Of a stretch of 64,000 nt of DNA, positions 11,560-23,655 are shown one piece after another. The position numbers and the translations under genes are program-made. How positions within the stretch are numbered: position 1 is the stretch's first letter; every line of letters begins with the position of its first letter. The notes under the pieces were generated by a model. That model did not search any database. It saw nothing but the letters and a program-made list of their open reading frames with translations, and was not told the origin of the DNA. Source of the stretch: Rattus norvegicus (Eukaryota; Chordata; Mammalia; Rodentia; Muridae); the NCBI RefSeq assembly GCF_036323735.1, contig NC_086034.1, forward strand, positions 40,786,439 to 40,850,438. The letters run 5' to 3'.

Positions 11560-12240
11560 GTAGCATTGCTATACTAAAATATCCTGACAAAAGCAGCTCA
11601 AAGAAGAACTTCACTCACAGTTCGTGGGCACAGTTCATCGAAGTCAGGGAAGGCCCTGTGGCAGAAGCATGAGGCTGAAGGGCCCTGTCTCCACTGACTG
11701 GGACACAAAGGAATGGGCAGAGGAAAAAGGGGGAGGTCTGCGTTAGAGTGAACTAGGATGGGATGGTAAATTCAGATTGGGCATGCTAGAGTAGGTAAAT
11801 GGCAATTTTTGATTGCCAAACTTTGATGTTTTAATAGTTGAACCTTGGGGACCAGCCTCGGGAATGAGTCAGGTATAAGAAAATGGCCAAGTCCTGGAGT
11901 AGACCTGGGTGGCCAGCTTTAGGAAAATAATCTTACGGTTTAGCAAGGCAGAGGGGGAGGGTAAATCCTGCTGGTACCATGCTTGCCATGCTTGGGCCTG
12001 TTAGCGCCCTCCAGAGGCAGCTGGTTGCATCGCACGTGGAGAGGAATGTGAATGTGTGTGGTCAGCTTGCTTTCTTTTTAGCCAGTCTATGTTATCTTCC
12101 CTGCTTAGTTAACGCCATGAAGAGAATCAGTTCCCTAGGGTAATGTCCATAGGACTGTCTCCTATGTGGTTTTAGATCCTATCAAGTTGATGATATTAAC
12201 TGTCACAGTCAATATTAACTATCACAGTAGCTCATAAGTA
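11560..12240 (-). repeat. Rodent interspersed repeat, interrupted
   Basis: The left part has 'atcctgacaaaagcagctca' and 'ggcagaagcatgaggctgaa'. The right part resumes with 'cagctggttgcatcgcac' and ends at 'ttgatgatattaactgtcac'. About 150 bp of unrelated sequence lies between. The family is not named. Confidence 0.4.
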
Positions 12241-12761
12241 ATTTATTGATGAGACTTTGAGACCTATGTTATTCCTTAGTAAATTTTTACAAATACATTT
12301 TGCATCCTTAAATTGCCCTTAAATTAATAGCAGGATGTCTGCAAAGTAGAGGTTTTCTGATTCCATCATTCCTTCTGTAACTATTAATTGTTTTTCTGTT
12401 ATGTCTCTCTGTCTCTCTCCTTCCCTCTCTGCCACTACATCTATCAATCTCCTTATCTGTTTATTTAAAGTCTACAGAAATTCATAAACTTTTATTTTAT
12501 CCATAAATTCTATTCCATTGTTTACTTTGATGTCTATTCAATATTCGTTATTTCAAAGAATTCATTCTCACTCTCAGTTGCCTTTTCTTTTGCAAATGTC
12601 CCCTCAGTGATTTAAAAAATGGATTATTCTTAAATGTTAACGTCTACTGTAAGTTTCTTTTCCTTTTCCTTGCATCTCTCTCTCTTGTGAATGAAGCTTT
12701 TTGCACATACCTGGAAGCTGTAACTTGTCACATTGGAACACATCAAGGGGTGGGCAGACTC
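12241..12761. other. No gene recognised
   Basis: AT-rich sequence with a short CT-rich run at about 12400-12430. No coding evidence. Confidence 0.4.
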
Positions 12762-12921
12762 ATGCTATTGGTTGACCATTTCCTCTTCAGGCTGTGGGTG
12801 CTTTTCCATTGGTTGGCCATTTGATCTTCAGTGCCAAGGTGCTTTTCCATTGGCTGGCCTTTGGTCTTCAGTGCCAGAGGTGCTTTTCCACTGGCTGGCC
12901 TTTTGCTCTTCAGGCTGTGGG
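12762..12921. repeat. 41-bp minisatellite, about 4 units
   Basis: Three exact-length 41-bp units occupy 12799-12839, 12840-12880 and 12881-12921, each starting 'tgcttttcca' and carrying 'ggctggcc' or a close variant and 'cttcag'. A shorter 36-bp unit lies upstream at 12763-12798. The second half of each unit exists in two versions (ending 'gtgccaagg' or 'ggctgtggg'). Because 41 is not a multiple of three, the open frame across it shifts between units and is not a coding repeat. Confidence 0.9.
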
Positions 12922-12924
12922 TGC

Positions 12925-14670
12925 CTTGAGGCTTTTCCCTAGACTTTACTGCATATAGTTATCAGATATGAGACAGGAATGCTGGAGGCTGCTATGCTTC
13001 CAGATGCATTGCATAGTCTCTAGATTGACACATTCCCTTCTGACTCACATGACTCAGGAAGGCCCTGAAAACTCAAGTATCCTTAGACCCCCTGTGAGGT
13101 ATATAAACTGAACAATTGCTGGAGATCTGAGACTCTTGGGTAGAGCTGTCTGAAAGGTGAAACCAGAGCTCCAGGACTGCAACTTTCTATTATGCTGGGT
13201 TGGGCTTTCCCACAATACATCCGTCAGAGTTACCTATGCTCCTTAAAGGAACCCCAGTCTATCCCCTGCTTCACCAGGCCAGACCAATATGTAATTGTTT
13301 CTTTCTTCTGTTACTGTTCTACCTGGAATAAGTAAGTATTTAATCACATCTTTCTAGAAAAAGTCATACAAAAGCATGTGAGACTGGCAGCCTGGCCTCC
13401 CCAACCTTCTGAAGAACCAGAACATGAGCCTCAGGGCTTCATCTCTCCACCGTGGAATCTTCCATTTTCCCCCCAGACACATCCTGACACAGTATCTTCA
13501 GAAGCTCTCAACTGTTGGCCTTGAGCTAAGCTCATGGTTGCCAGGCCCAGAACTAAAGGAATTTCTATGCACTGGAGGAAGAGGTGATTGGGAGTCAGCA
13601 AAGCTTTGCACAAGGTAGTATTCTCTACAGTTTACCATCCCTGGACACCAGCTCCCTCTGTCTGAGGACTGTAGTTGTTAGTTTCCCTGGAGCTCTGCTG
13701 AGTGGCAGACTTAATGCTGTCATGGTGGGCTCCTCTGTTTACCTGTGACTATGTTCCCCTTCACTGTCTGCCATCCAGACATTTATGGATAACTCTCAGG
13801 TAGATAAGTTAGGCCCTCTCTCCACACTGCCAGGGATCCTTCCTCTGCAGTCTTGTGTATTTCCGGCAGAGTTTGAAGACAGGAAGATGAGCATGTGGAC
13901 CTTGACTTTTATATAGATGCTGTAACTAGGAGCTGGTCTGAGAATCAGCGCTTAAGTCTTTGTTCTAAAGCCATCACATCTACACCCTCTTGCCTTCTGT
14001 AGTTTCTTAAACTCCAACACTCCCGTGATCTCCAGGGGCTGCTTTCCTGAATTGCTGACTGTGAACCTCATCCCTGGCATTTCCTCCAGACATTCCATCT
14101 CATGGCAAATGAACTCTAGGGCCACCCTTTCTCTTCTTGTAAGTATTTTAAGCAGGAGAAGAATCAGAAGCAAAGTTCAGGGAGAAACGAAAGCTGTAAA
14201 CTTTCAAACCAATCACAAGCCGGTTACTCCCTCTCTACTTTCCGTTCTCCTGCTAAATACAGATGCTAACCTCTCCTAGGAACCATTCTTTTGAGAGACA
14301 CAATGATTAGGCTTGTGAAGTAGCAGGAGGAAAGCCAACTAGTACAGCCAGGTGGTGAGGGAGACTGTATCCATTCATAAAAGGGCCCAAGGATACTTAA
14401 GGCCTAGCCCTGCCCTCAGGAGCCTGCAGTTTTATCCATCAGGTTTTCAATTACGAAGTCAAATTGGAAAGCAGTCCACTGTTTACCACTACACATAAAC
14501 ATAGTGCTGCAGGAGAGTCTACTTTGTGGGGCCAATGGACACAGGCACACAGCCTGTCACTGTGGAAAAACCTGACAAGGTTTGGAGTGCAAGATGTAGA
14601 TATCAAGAACAACCACATGGCACTGAACTGACAGGTCATGGAGATGAAAGTATGCCAGCCTGGCACCCTG
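12925..14670. other. No gene recognised
   Basis: This is about 1.7 kb of unassigned sequence. The stretch 13095-13215 ('atataaactgaacaattgct' onward) might be an old LTR promoter region, but I found no LTR ends. Overlapping sense and antisense frames at 13.4-13.6 and 14.0-14.2 kb show no domain. Confidence 0.4.
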
Positions 14671-14671
14671 C

Positions 14672-15030
14672 CTTAGTTAGGGTTCCATTGCTATGAAGAG
14701 ACACCCTGACCAAGGCAACTCTTATAAGGAAAACATTTCACTGAGGCTGGCTTACAGTTTCAGAGGGTTAATCCATTATCATCATGACAGGAAGCATGGT
14801 ATCATGCAGGTAAACCTGGTGCTGGAGAAACCAAGAGTTCTACATCTTGATTTGAAAGCAGCCAGGAGAAGCTGTCTCTTCTACACTGGGTATAGCTTGA
14901 GCACTGGGAACCCTTAAAGCCCACCTCCAGAGTGATATACTTCTTCCAACAAGGCCACACCCATTCCAACAAGGACACACATCCTAATAGTGTCACTCCC
15001 TGTGAGCATTCAAACACAGGAGTTTAGAGG
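14672..15030 (-). repeat. URR1-like rodent repeat
   Basis: It opens 'ccttagttagggttccattg' and 'accaaggcaactcttataag', continues with 'ccattatcatcatgacagga', and ends with 'caacaaggccacaccc' and 'cctaatagtgtcactccc'. It is the reverse orientation of the family seen at 4212. Confidence 0.5.
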
Positions 15031-15034
15031 GACC

Positions 15035-15785
15035 AACCCTATTCATAAGCATTAGAGGACAGATAGATGAGAATAAAGTCCGTGTCTCACCTCACCTACA
15101 CCATTCGCCCATGCAGAGGGGCTGTAGGATTATTCAGAACTGGTGGAACATTTGTTGAAAGACAGCCTGCTATTTATAATGGCAGACAGAAAAGCTAACA
15201 GTGCATTACTTAGGCCAGATTTAGCATTTGACTTAATTACCTCTTGCCAGAGCCAGGCAGCTTAAACAGTTTCATTTTATGTTCTAATGATGTATTCGAT
15301 TGAGTACTTCCTAAATTTCACCTCAGATGGAATTTCTTGGTCACCTCAGTGTCATTAGTCTTCTGGTATGTGAGCTGCTCTGTGGCATCTGAGAGCTTCA
15401 CTCACATCTGATCCTATGAGTCGAGTGGAAAGCTGGGACAAGCTGGGGCTGACAATAGGAATAGGCCATGTGTGTCATTTCACCTTGGCAATCTCAGCAG
15501 CGTAGGACTCATCTATGGTGACTCAGGAGCCACAGAGAAAGCATAGAAACAGATGGAACATATGACATAAGACCTGAGCCGGAGCCCCCTTCTCCTGCAC
15601 TTCATGAAGTCACCAGACTTTCCACTCAAGGCAAGGGAGAATAGATCCTACTTCCTGAAACAAATGGTAGCCACCTTGTACCACCATAGTATTAAGGAGC
15701 ACAGTAAAAAGGACAGTGCTGCATTATCTGATTCACAGAGTGATTGTGTAAGTCAGGATTCTTCAGAGAGACAAAATCTGTGGAA
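15035..15785. other. No gene recognised
   Basis: Unassigned sequence without a coding signal. Confidence 0.4.
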
Positions 15786-15821
15786 AATAGTTGTCTTATT
15801 TACTTTTCTATTGCTGTGATA

Positions 15822-15983
15822 AAAACACCATGACCAGCCAGGCAGTGGTAGCACATGCTTTAATCCCAGCACTCCTGAGGCTGAGGCAGGTGGTCAGCCT
15901 GGTCTACAGAATGAGTTCAGGGATAGCTAGTGCTACACAGAAAACCAAACAACAACGACAAAAAACCTAAAACACCATGACCA
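15822..15983. repeat. 15-bp target-site duplication pair of the nested B1
   Basis: 'aaaacaccatgacca' occurs at 15822-15836 and again exactly at 15969-15983, bracketing the B1. The duplicated bases belong to the host repeat, which gives the order of events. Confidence 0.95.
15837..15968 (+). mobile_element. B1 SINE
   Basis: 'gccaggcagtggtagcacat', 'ctttaatcccagcactcctg' and 'cagcctggtctacagaatg' are the 7SL-derived B1 body, followed by an A-rich tail. Perfect 15-bp duplications flank it. Confidence 0.95.
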
Positions 15984-16289
15984 AGGTAACTTACAAAAAA
16001 GAAAGCTCTTAATTTAGGGCTTGTGTTTCAGAGGGTTAGAACCATGATGCCAGAGAAAAAACATGGTGGCAGGAACATTTTAAAGCTCACTTATTGAGCC
16101 ACATGCAGGAGACAGAAAGCACACAGGAGATGGCAAAAATCTTCTGAAACATAAGCATACCACCAAGCAACACACTTCTTTCAACAAAGCCACACCTCCT
16201 AAACCTTGCCAAACAGTTCTTCCAACTTGGGACCAAGTGTTTAACTATATGAGCCTATGGAGGCCATCCTTATTTAAACCACCATAATA

Positions 16290-16357
16290 GTATAGAGATA
16301 GAAGATAGATAGATGGATTGATGGATGGATGGATGGGTGGATAGATGATAGATAGAT
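16290..16357. repeat. (GATA/GATG)n microsatellite, left half
   Basis: GATA and GGAT tetranucleotides run up to the LTR boundary. The same repeat resumes at 16918, so one array was split by the LTR insertion. Confidence 0.9.
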
Positions 16358-16359
16358 TG

Positions 16360-16917
16360 TGAAAGACCCCCAGAGCAGGGAGACCCTCATTCAAGTCTCG
16401 GGATGATGCGACACCCCAAGAACTCACATAAGACCTTCCTTGCTGTAATCACATGAGGTTTATCAATAGGAACCAGTGCACTGGGGTCGAGACTTGAGTC
16501 CCATGCAGGGGCAGAGGAGTTCGACCATGAGTAGCTGAGAGAAGGAGTATTTAAAGGAAAAAGCCACAACCGAGTTAGGGATGGCGTCATTGGAAAATGT
16601 GGAGAATATCAGTGAAAAAAATCACAAGGAGAAGCTTCCTGTCTCTCAGGATTGCTTTCAAGATTGTAAGCTAACTTTATGGTCAGCTAGGTCCTGGGAG
16701 AAGCTTTTGGTTATCTTTACTAGGGAGGGATCAAATACTTAGGGCCATTTCTTAAGTCCTTTAATCTAGTTCCTGGGAGAGCAGGTTCGAGAGATGTGAT
16801 CTTTTACCTACTCACAGGTAGAGAGCAGGGTCTGGAATTTGAGGTATTTAGGGCTCCTTCAGGGTGAGATAGCATTTCTAAACTTCTTATTTCTTAGCTG
16901 TATTTTTTATTCTTTCA
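16360..16917 (-). mobile_element. Solo ERV1-type LTR in a GATA array
   Basis: Read on the minus strand the 558-bp unit starts TGAAAGAATAAA and ends GGGGTCTTTCA, the inverted termini typical of gammaretrovirus-like LTRs. A TTTAAATA box and a following CTTCTCTC initiator-like region lie near 16540-16555. A C-rich U5 ends 'ggtctccctgctctggg'. The flanking four bases are ATTG and ATAG, an imperfect duplication in GATA sequence. No internal proviral sequence is present, so it most likely formed by LTR-LTR recombination. Confidence 0.75.
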
Positions 16918-16940
16918 ATAGAGAGATAGATAGATAGATG

Positions 16941-17002
<62 letters not shown>

Positions 17003-17010
17003 AAGAAAGA
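16918..17010. repeat. (GATA)n then (GACA)n and (GAAA)n microsatellite, right half
   Basis: About 13 GATA units pass into four GACA units and then GAAA units. It is the continuation of the array left of the LTR. Confidence 0.95.
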
Positions 17011-17960
17011 AAGACCAAGGCACATGAGAGATAACTCAATAAGGGAGTTATTCATATGATCATAGAGGTTGAAAAGTCCCACAATAAATTTCTGCAAAGC
17101 AGAGACACAGAGACCCTCAATCTAAACTTAAAATCTTGAAGCCCAGGGGTCATGGGGCTACTGGACTCTAAGGGAAACTGGAAGTAGAGTTCCAATATAG
17201 AGGCAGGAGGGTAAGAAGAGATCCCAGGTACAAGAGGAAAAAAACCCATCTAACCTCTCTGTGCTCTGTCTGTGCCACCCCCACCACTGTTGCTACAATA
17301 GCACCCAGGCATGTAAAGGATGTACCTCGCCTACTAAGTGTGCAAGGACTCATGACAGTCAATACTCCAGAGTAATGGTTTACCAGTTTTCTGAGTATTC
17401 CTAAGTCCAGTCAGACTGATACCCAGAACTAACCATCATGGTAATGAGTTCTCTCTAGTTTTCTCAGGACTGAGCAGTTTCTGGGGACTTTAACCAAGAC
17501 CTTCGTAGATAAATGGGTTCTGTTAGTCACCTTTTCTTGGTTCTTCTTTTGTGTTACTGGGACTTGATTGGGCAGAGGGGCTCCTCTTACTTTGGCTTGC
17601 TGGGGCACTCTTGTAAGAAATGTCTTTCAGTGGGTATGGGGTTCAGAAAACAGCTCTCAGAGAGTCAGCAAACTAATCCTTGGAAGAAAGGAGAAGAAAG
17701 GGGAAATCATGGGAAGAGCCACTGTCAGAGCACACTAATACTCTCACACAGTTGGTTTTATCTACTCTTCCCCAAGCTCCCGAACTGATGTTCATAGCTA
17801 CCCAAATAGCTCAGTGAGTAGAGAATAGAAATCAAGTTCAAGTTTATCCTTTGTCACTCCTATCGCTTAAATGACTGTGTAGACCCCTAAATCTTTCTGA
17901 GTCATAGTTTTGCTTTACCTTAAAAGCAAGTATGAGTTTACCAATTCACCTACTTAAAAA
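17011..17960. other. No gene recognised
   Basis: Unassigned. A 91-codon frame at 17513-17788 begins with a hydrophobic stretch but has no family features and no exon-like borders that I trust. Confidence 0.4.
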
Positions 17961-17964
17961 TTAT

Positions 17965-18045
17965 TTTTCCAGCATTCATATTGAAAACAGGACCTTGCTA
18001 AGTAAGTACTCTACCACTAATCTATACCTCTGACCCTTTAAGCTT
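17965..18045 (-). mobile_element. ID-like tRNA-derived SINE, degraded
   Basis: The reverse complement gives 'gaggtatagattagtggtag' and 'agtacttacttagcaaggtc', which follow the ID body. Confidence 0.6.
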
Positions 18046-18094
18046 TATTCTTTATTTTAGGAGATGGCTCTGTGGGTCTCTTTCCCAATATGGA

Positions 18095-18335
18095 AGTGTG
18101 GCACAGTGGTTCATGTCTATAACACCAATACCAGAGAAGGCAAGCAATGGGAGAGCCCCAGACCTCATTGACCTATCATTCTTGCCATCATTAAACTCCA
18201 GGTTCATTTAGAGATCCTGTTTATAAACAAACAGAGTAGTTATTGATAGAAAGCACCCAAGGTTGATGGTTTATACAGGTGCACACAAATGTGCACATAT
18301 GCATACACACTACTCACACATGGATACACATCAAC
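18095..18335 (+). repeat. Possible old B1/B4-like SINE remnants
   Basis: 'gtgtggcacagtggttcatg' resembles an old B1 start. 'tgcacacaaatgtgcacata' near the end resembles a B4/B3 tail. Divergence is too high for a firm call. Confidence 0.3.
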
Positions 18336-18343
18336 AGGATCGT

Positions 18344-18697
18344 GGTTCGAATGAGAATGGCCCCCACAGACTCACATAATTGGATGCTTGGTCTCCGGTT
18401 GATGGAACTACTTTAGAAGGATCAAGAGGTGGTGTGGTCTTGTTCAAGGAGGTGTGTCACTTTGAGATTTCAAAGTCCCAAGTTATTACCTGTTATCTTT
18501 CTGCCTCATACTTGTGAATCAGGTGTAAGCTCTCAGCTACTACCTATGCTATTTCTCCCTGCCTGCTGCCATGTTTCTTGCCATGACGTTCATGAACTCT
18601 AACCCTTTGGGACTGGGAGATCCAAATTAAATGCTTTCTTGTGTAAGTTGCTTTGGTCATGGCATTTTGTAACAATAACAGAATAGTAACTAAGCGT
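18344..18697 (+). repeat. URR1-like rodent repeat
   Basis: Landmarks in order: 'gttcgaatgagaatggcccc', 'tggatgcttggtctccgg', 'caaggaggtgtgtcactttg', 'cctgcctgctgccatgtttc', 'ccaaattaaatgctttctt', 'cagaatagtaactaag'. It is the subfamily with the 'agaatggcccc' start. Confidence 0.5.
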
Positions 18698-18699
18698 TG

Positions 18700-21600
18700 T
18701 GTTACCTTCTTTCTACTCATATAACAGTTATATCTAATTCATCTCATATAATATTGTAATTCACAATGATATTCATTAAAACTTTTTTGCTTTAATAAGG
18801 TCCCCATAATTGAGGAGACATGGCAGAGTCCTGTAGTGATAGATAAACTTAGAAATGGAAGCTTGGGAACTGCAAATAACTTACACAAGATCATCTGAGA
18901 TGATTAGAATTCAATAGGCCCCTGATTCACAAGTTGACAAACTATAGCTCCTGGGTCCAATCCAGCTCACTTCCTGGTTTGTAAATGAAGACATTCATTT
19001 ACAACTGCCTATGGCTTCTTCTGTGGCAGCTGAATCAAATACTTACTATAGAAAATCCATGGTCCACAAAGCCAAAGACCCATCTGATGGGAGCTTAGAG
19101 TCAATGCTCCCTCTGTCTTAGGCCATTGCTTTTTTTTCTTTTTTCTTTTTTGTCTTTTCTTAATTCTTAAAATTTTCACTTTTATTTATGTAAATTACAT
19201 ACATACAGTCACAACATTCTCGCACATATAGCCTATCACTTACACTTCTATTTCATTGCATAATTGAGAACATAAAGGTCTAGGAAGAACAAGATTCCTC
19301 CAACGGTTCGTTGGCTGGATACTAATTTAGGAGTTGGTACTTAGGACAGCCTGGTTTCCTGTAGGGTGGTCCAAACCAGAGGTGAAGTGCTTACTCTCAT
19401 GGTTTTCTTTGTGTTCCAATTCAAGCTGCCCTATGGCTGTAGCACAAAGAGACATGGGAATTCATGACCACAGTCATACCCTCATCTGACATAAATAGTA
19501 GTTCTCAAAACCATAGACTAGTGAAGTAGAGTGCATGCTGCTCCTCGGGCTTGAACCTACCATTTGTTTTATTGTAAGTACCCACTGAATCAGTACTACA
19601 TGATTTGGTGAACTCACTGCTTCTGTATAGCTTAGGTGATCCCAGCTGCGTGTTTCCCCTGTTTTCTCTTTGCCATCAACTCAAAAGGATAGCTAGTCCA
19701 ATATAAATGATAGGAATCTAGGACCACTCTTTGCTGTTGCAGAAATATCAAAAGATCATGATCTTTTCTAAATGTTTTGCCAATGACTTTCCCTTAACTA
19801 TATAAATTACCTTCTTCTGTGATACCTACTTATGACTAGTAACTCATGACCACTGACAAGCACCCAACTTCATTTTCCAATATGTGCTCACTGACTTCGT
19901 ATGCTTCGAGGAAGTTTCCTTCTACCTCAGCGTCCGTCCTGATGACTTCCTCACTTCCCTTCTACAAGCAGAACTGAACACAGTGCTGTTGCCAAGGAGG
20001 ATTTTGTTTTCTTGATAATCTCTGCCTGCCAAAAATGCTGCTTCTCATTTTAAATCCATCCCTCTAGGAATGGTGTGCCAGCATGCTTGGCTCCCTCATG
20101 TTACTCTGAGCACTCACTAGATAGAGTGACATCTATCAGTCACAGCACAAAGAGGACCATTTACCATGGATGTGCTGGGCAGGGTCACCCCCTCTTTTGA
20201 ATCTAGACTGAAAGCAGACTCATCCACTGCGTGGTGTCAGTGCAGCCTCCACACTACCTGTCCCTGCCACTACCCTCAGAACTCCTCTTCTTCACAAGCC
20301 CAATACCTAAGGTGAAAAAGCCGGCTCCACTGCTAACTGCTGCTTTTCCTCCTCCATCAGATACTTCACTTAGCCAGGATGTGTACTGATTTGACAGACA
20401 GCTTGCAGGAAAATCTAGTGTCCCCATTGACTCAGAAGTCCCTTAAAGCTTCTAAGAATAGTCAGCATGGGCGTTCTTATCACCAGAAGAGAAAGCTGTG
20501 TATTTAAGAGCATACTAATCCTGTCTGAAGTGTTAACTGCTAAACTACACAGGGAGGGGGTACATTTAGATGGGTAAAATCTTAGCCTTGACTCCCAATT
20601 TGTGTTTAGACTTTGATGCCTAAATTTATCTAGAAGATAAGTTATTTTGGGAACAGTGTGGAATAGGACTGGCTTCATTTCCAATGCAAGCATACCGTTT
20701 CATACAATTTGCCTCCACATTCTTTCTCTTGACTTCCAGAGCCAGCATTCCCAAAGGGCAGGCAGTGCAATACATAAATGGTGCTTTAAAACCTGGGAAG
20801 AAAAATATTCTGTTTTGTAATCCATTTTTAAAAGATTTAAAAAACAGTAAACTTTTAAAGATGCAAAGCAGGCGTCATTAAGTTAAAATCTTGAAAAAAT
20901 GCCAAGCATCCTATGCTTTGATAAATGTAAGGCTACAGTTCCTCAGCCCATCGAAGCCTCGGATGATAGGAAAACTGAAATTCACAGCTTTGGCAACAAC
21001 CTACAGCTCTGCATCTCTACATTCTGGAAGCTTCAGGGTCATCATAGAGAGTATGCGAAAGGTCAGCTGCCTTCTGCCTGACCTTCCTGCTTTGCATTGA
21101 TTCTGACCACTGATGTTTACACATTGAGATAGCAAAAAATGATTCCCCACTGCCTCCGCTGTTTTTAAGAAGTTGTTGGGTTCAGGTGTGACCTTCACTC
21201 ACACCCCAATACATGACTAGCACTTACAAAAGAGGTACTTTTTTCTTTCAAAGCAACATGAAAAATTATGCATAAAGTAAACCCTCTGCCAATTCAGAAG
21301 CAGAAGTGCCTGAAATTTTTTATTCTATTTTGACATGCCACTTTAGGGGAAAAAACCAATTGTCTGCTGCACATATGTGTCTAAAGCAGCTTTTGGAGCA
21401 CAGCACCACCCAGGCTCCACGAGGGTCCTTCTTCCTCTGTGTCTGTAGGCTGGGTCAGCATAGACTGGCAGATACAACACCGGTCTTCAGCCACAGTAAG
21501 ACTCTGGCTGTCCAGGACAGGGCAAACGCCCTGGGGGCATGCTGTCCTTACCAAGGCAGGGGATGAAACTAGGGCATTTGAGGAAGACATTGAATGTGAA

Positions 21601-22480
21601 GTGAAACTTTCATTCAGTGACACTGAGAAAACTAAACTGCGTCATTGCAAGAAATCATTCTATTTGAAAGCTTATTAGTTGATTCCATAAGACTCGAACT
21701 TTTTTTCAATTCCAAATCCCCAGATCCTGTCATTTTTTTCCTTGGTTTTTCTCTTTCCTTTAAAACTTAAATAATAGCATTGAGGGTTGCATGGCAGACA
21801 GTGAACAGATGAAGAAGCAGTGAAGAATTGTCTGAAACCTCCTATATGAAGACATGAGCTTCTGAATATATTGCTGTGGTCCACGGAGGCTGGAGAAGAA
21901 TAGAGGAATTCCTGGATCAGCTATGGGAGACTTTAAAATTGTTTCTAGGCAGATCTTTTTTATTTTTGTTTAATCAAATAAACAGTGAGCTTTCCCATGG
22001 ATTAGAGACAACTTAATAAGAAACTAACTAGTCTAATGCTGGGAATACAGGCATGAACCAAACCAAGTCCCTGATTCATAGGACTTAGAGGCTTGGAGGT
22101 GAAAGTGAAGCAGAACAAAGTGAACCAGTAGGTAAATAACTCGCACTTTCAATGGTCATAGATGCTACAAAGCAGAAGTATTAGCAATATTAGATATTAG
22201 ATATGAAGACATTCATGGTGACAGAGCATCTACTCCAGGGTTCCTAAATCTCAGCAGTAAGTGCAAGTGCAAAGGTGGGATGGAGTCCTCCACTTTAGAG
22301 AAAAGGAAAACAAAACAAAGGTTAGAAGCAACACGAATCACCCGTGAGGAAGGGGGAGAGCAAGCTATATTTGGTTGACCAAGACTTCATTGAGCAGTGA
22401 GTTCACATTTTATCCAAAAGTATGACCAACTCCTATTTGTCTCTACTACCTGTATTATCTCAACCAACCTTAGCAATGGA
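18700..22480. other. Longest unassigned stretch, no gene recognised
   Basis: Nearly 3.8 kb without an element that I can name. A T-rich run is at 19128-19165. Small frames at 20.4-21.9 kb lie on both strands and overlap one another, which argues against coding. It may include old repeats below my ability to recognise or non-coding unique DNA. Confidence 0.4.
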
Positions 22481-22860
22481 ACTCTCAGATTCTAGACAGG
22501 GACCTGGCTGCCTCCAGTAGAAACTACATTTCCCAGAATCCTATCTGATTTGGTTCTGCCCAATGAGACATAAACAGAAGTACTAGAAGCAAGTTGGGGG
22601 AAGTATCTTTAAAGCTGAGGCTGGATTCTTCCACTTCCCGGTTGATAGGAATGCTGACAAGATGGTAGGATTTTGCTCCTGAGCTGTGGTGAAGGAGCCA
22701 CATTCTGAGGAGAGCAGCACTAGATCCCTGTCACCATTGCAGGGGACATAGGAGTTCTGGGTAGAGACCTGGACTCCTTCATGAGAGAAAATTACACTTA
22801 GATTTAAATTTGAGGCTTATGTCCCTCTCTGCTAAGCCAATTCTAAATCAGTGGTAACAT
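22480..22860. repeat. Possible ancient mammalian repeat
   Basis: 'ggttctgcccaatgagacat' followed by 'aaacagaagtactagaag' resembles an ancient mammalian interspersed repeat. The call is weak. Confidence 0.25.
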
Positions 22861-23299
22861 TTAAATACTTTTTTAAAAAGACAGTTAAAGACCTGTGTTG
22901 TGACTGTTAAACTCAAACATAATTTCAACAGTTTTTATAAGGTTCCTGACTAGATACTTAGCATAAGTGTAGTGGCAAATATTAAAAAAGAATCTACCAA
23001 CCCACACCAGTGCCAGCTCCAGTGGGCCACATGGCATCTTAGTCAACAAAGCATCTCAACCCAACTTGCTAAGTTTCCAATTTCCATCCCAAGCTGTCAA
23101 CCACTATTCTCTGGCTAGCACATCAGCCACCATCTTGGGACTCTGCTGTGAACTCTGTTCACACTTCCAGCATATGCCCCCTGTGGTTATAGTCACAACT
23201 TCCAATAACCAGTTAACATCAAAACTCAATAAGCTTGTAAATTGTCAACCAGATTTATATCAGTAAATCCTCACCCAACAAATTGTCCATACGATAAAC

Positions 23300-23449
23300 T
23301 CTGAACTAATTAATATTATTATAAACTGCCCACCTAGATAAGACAAAGTGTCCTGTTAAAAAAATCTATCCCTTATGAAATAATCATAACTACCTGTGTC
23401 CCCTTAAGGCCACACAGATTTGGGTTGTCCTTCTCCTCCTCCATCTTGG

Positions 23450-23501
<52 letters not shown>

Positions 23502-23655
23502 CCCCCCTCTTCAAATCTCTGTGCCCACCTTACGATTTCACTGCCCAATCACAGGCCTTGCCTTACCTTGTGCCTGCTCTCACATGCATATAGACATCAG
23601 TCCATCCATAAGAACCAAACCCTGGGAATATTGTTTACATTTTGTTTGTTCTCTC
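23300..23655 (+). repeat. LTR-like rodent repeat, copy 2
   Basis: This is the homologue, in opposite orientation, of 8970-9425: 'tataaactgcccacctagat', 'ccccttaaggccacacagat', the CT run and 'ctgcccaatcacaggccttg'. The CT part has expanded into a pure microsatellite in this copy. Confidence 0.55.
23452..23512. repeat. (CT)n microsatellite
   Basis: About 20 CT units end in a C run. It lies inside the LTR-like repeat at the position of its native pyrimidine tract. Confidence 0.95.

Larger units (their letters stand above)
15786..16285 (-). repeat. URR1-like repeat split by a B1
   Basis: The left piece ends 'gctgtgataaaaacacc' and the right piece resumes 'ccatgaccaaggtaactt', then 'ttcagagggttagaaccatg', 'aaagccacacctcctaa' and 'gagcctatggaggccatcc'. 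The B1 at 15837-15968 lies between them. Confidence 0.5.

Noticed and set aside
12762..12921. CRISPR-like array
   Set aside because: Units are head-to-tail without unique spacers, and this is mammalian DNA.
12733..12942. Possible repeat protein over the minisatellite
   Set aside because: The 41-bp unit is not a multiple of three, so each unit is read in a different frame.
16915..17097. Ser/Ile/Tyr-Leu repeat protein (also 41305-41550)
   Set aside because: They are readings of GATA microsatellites on the minus strand.
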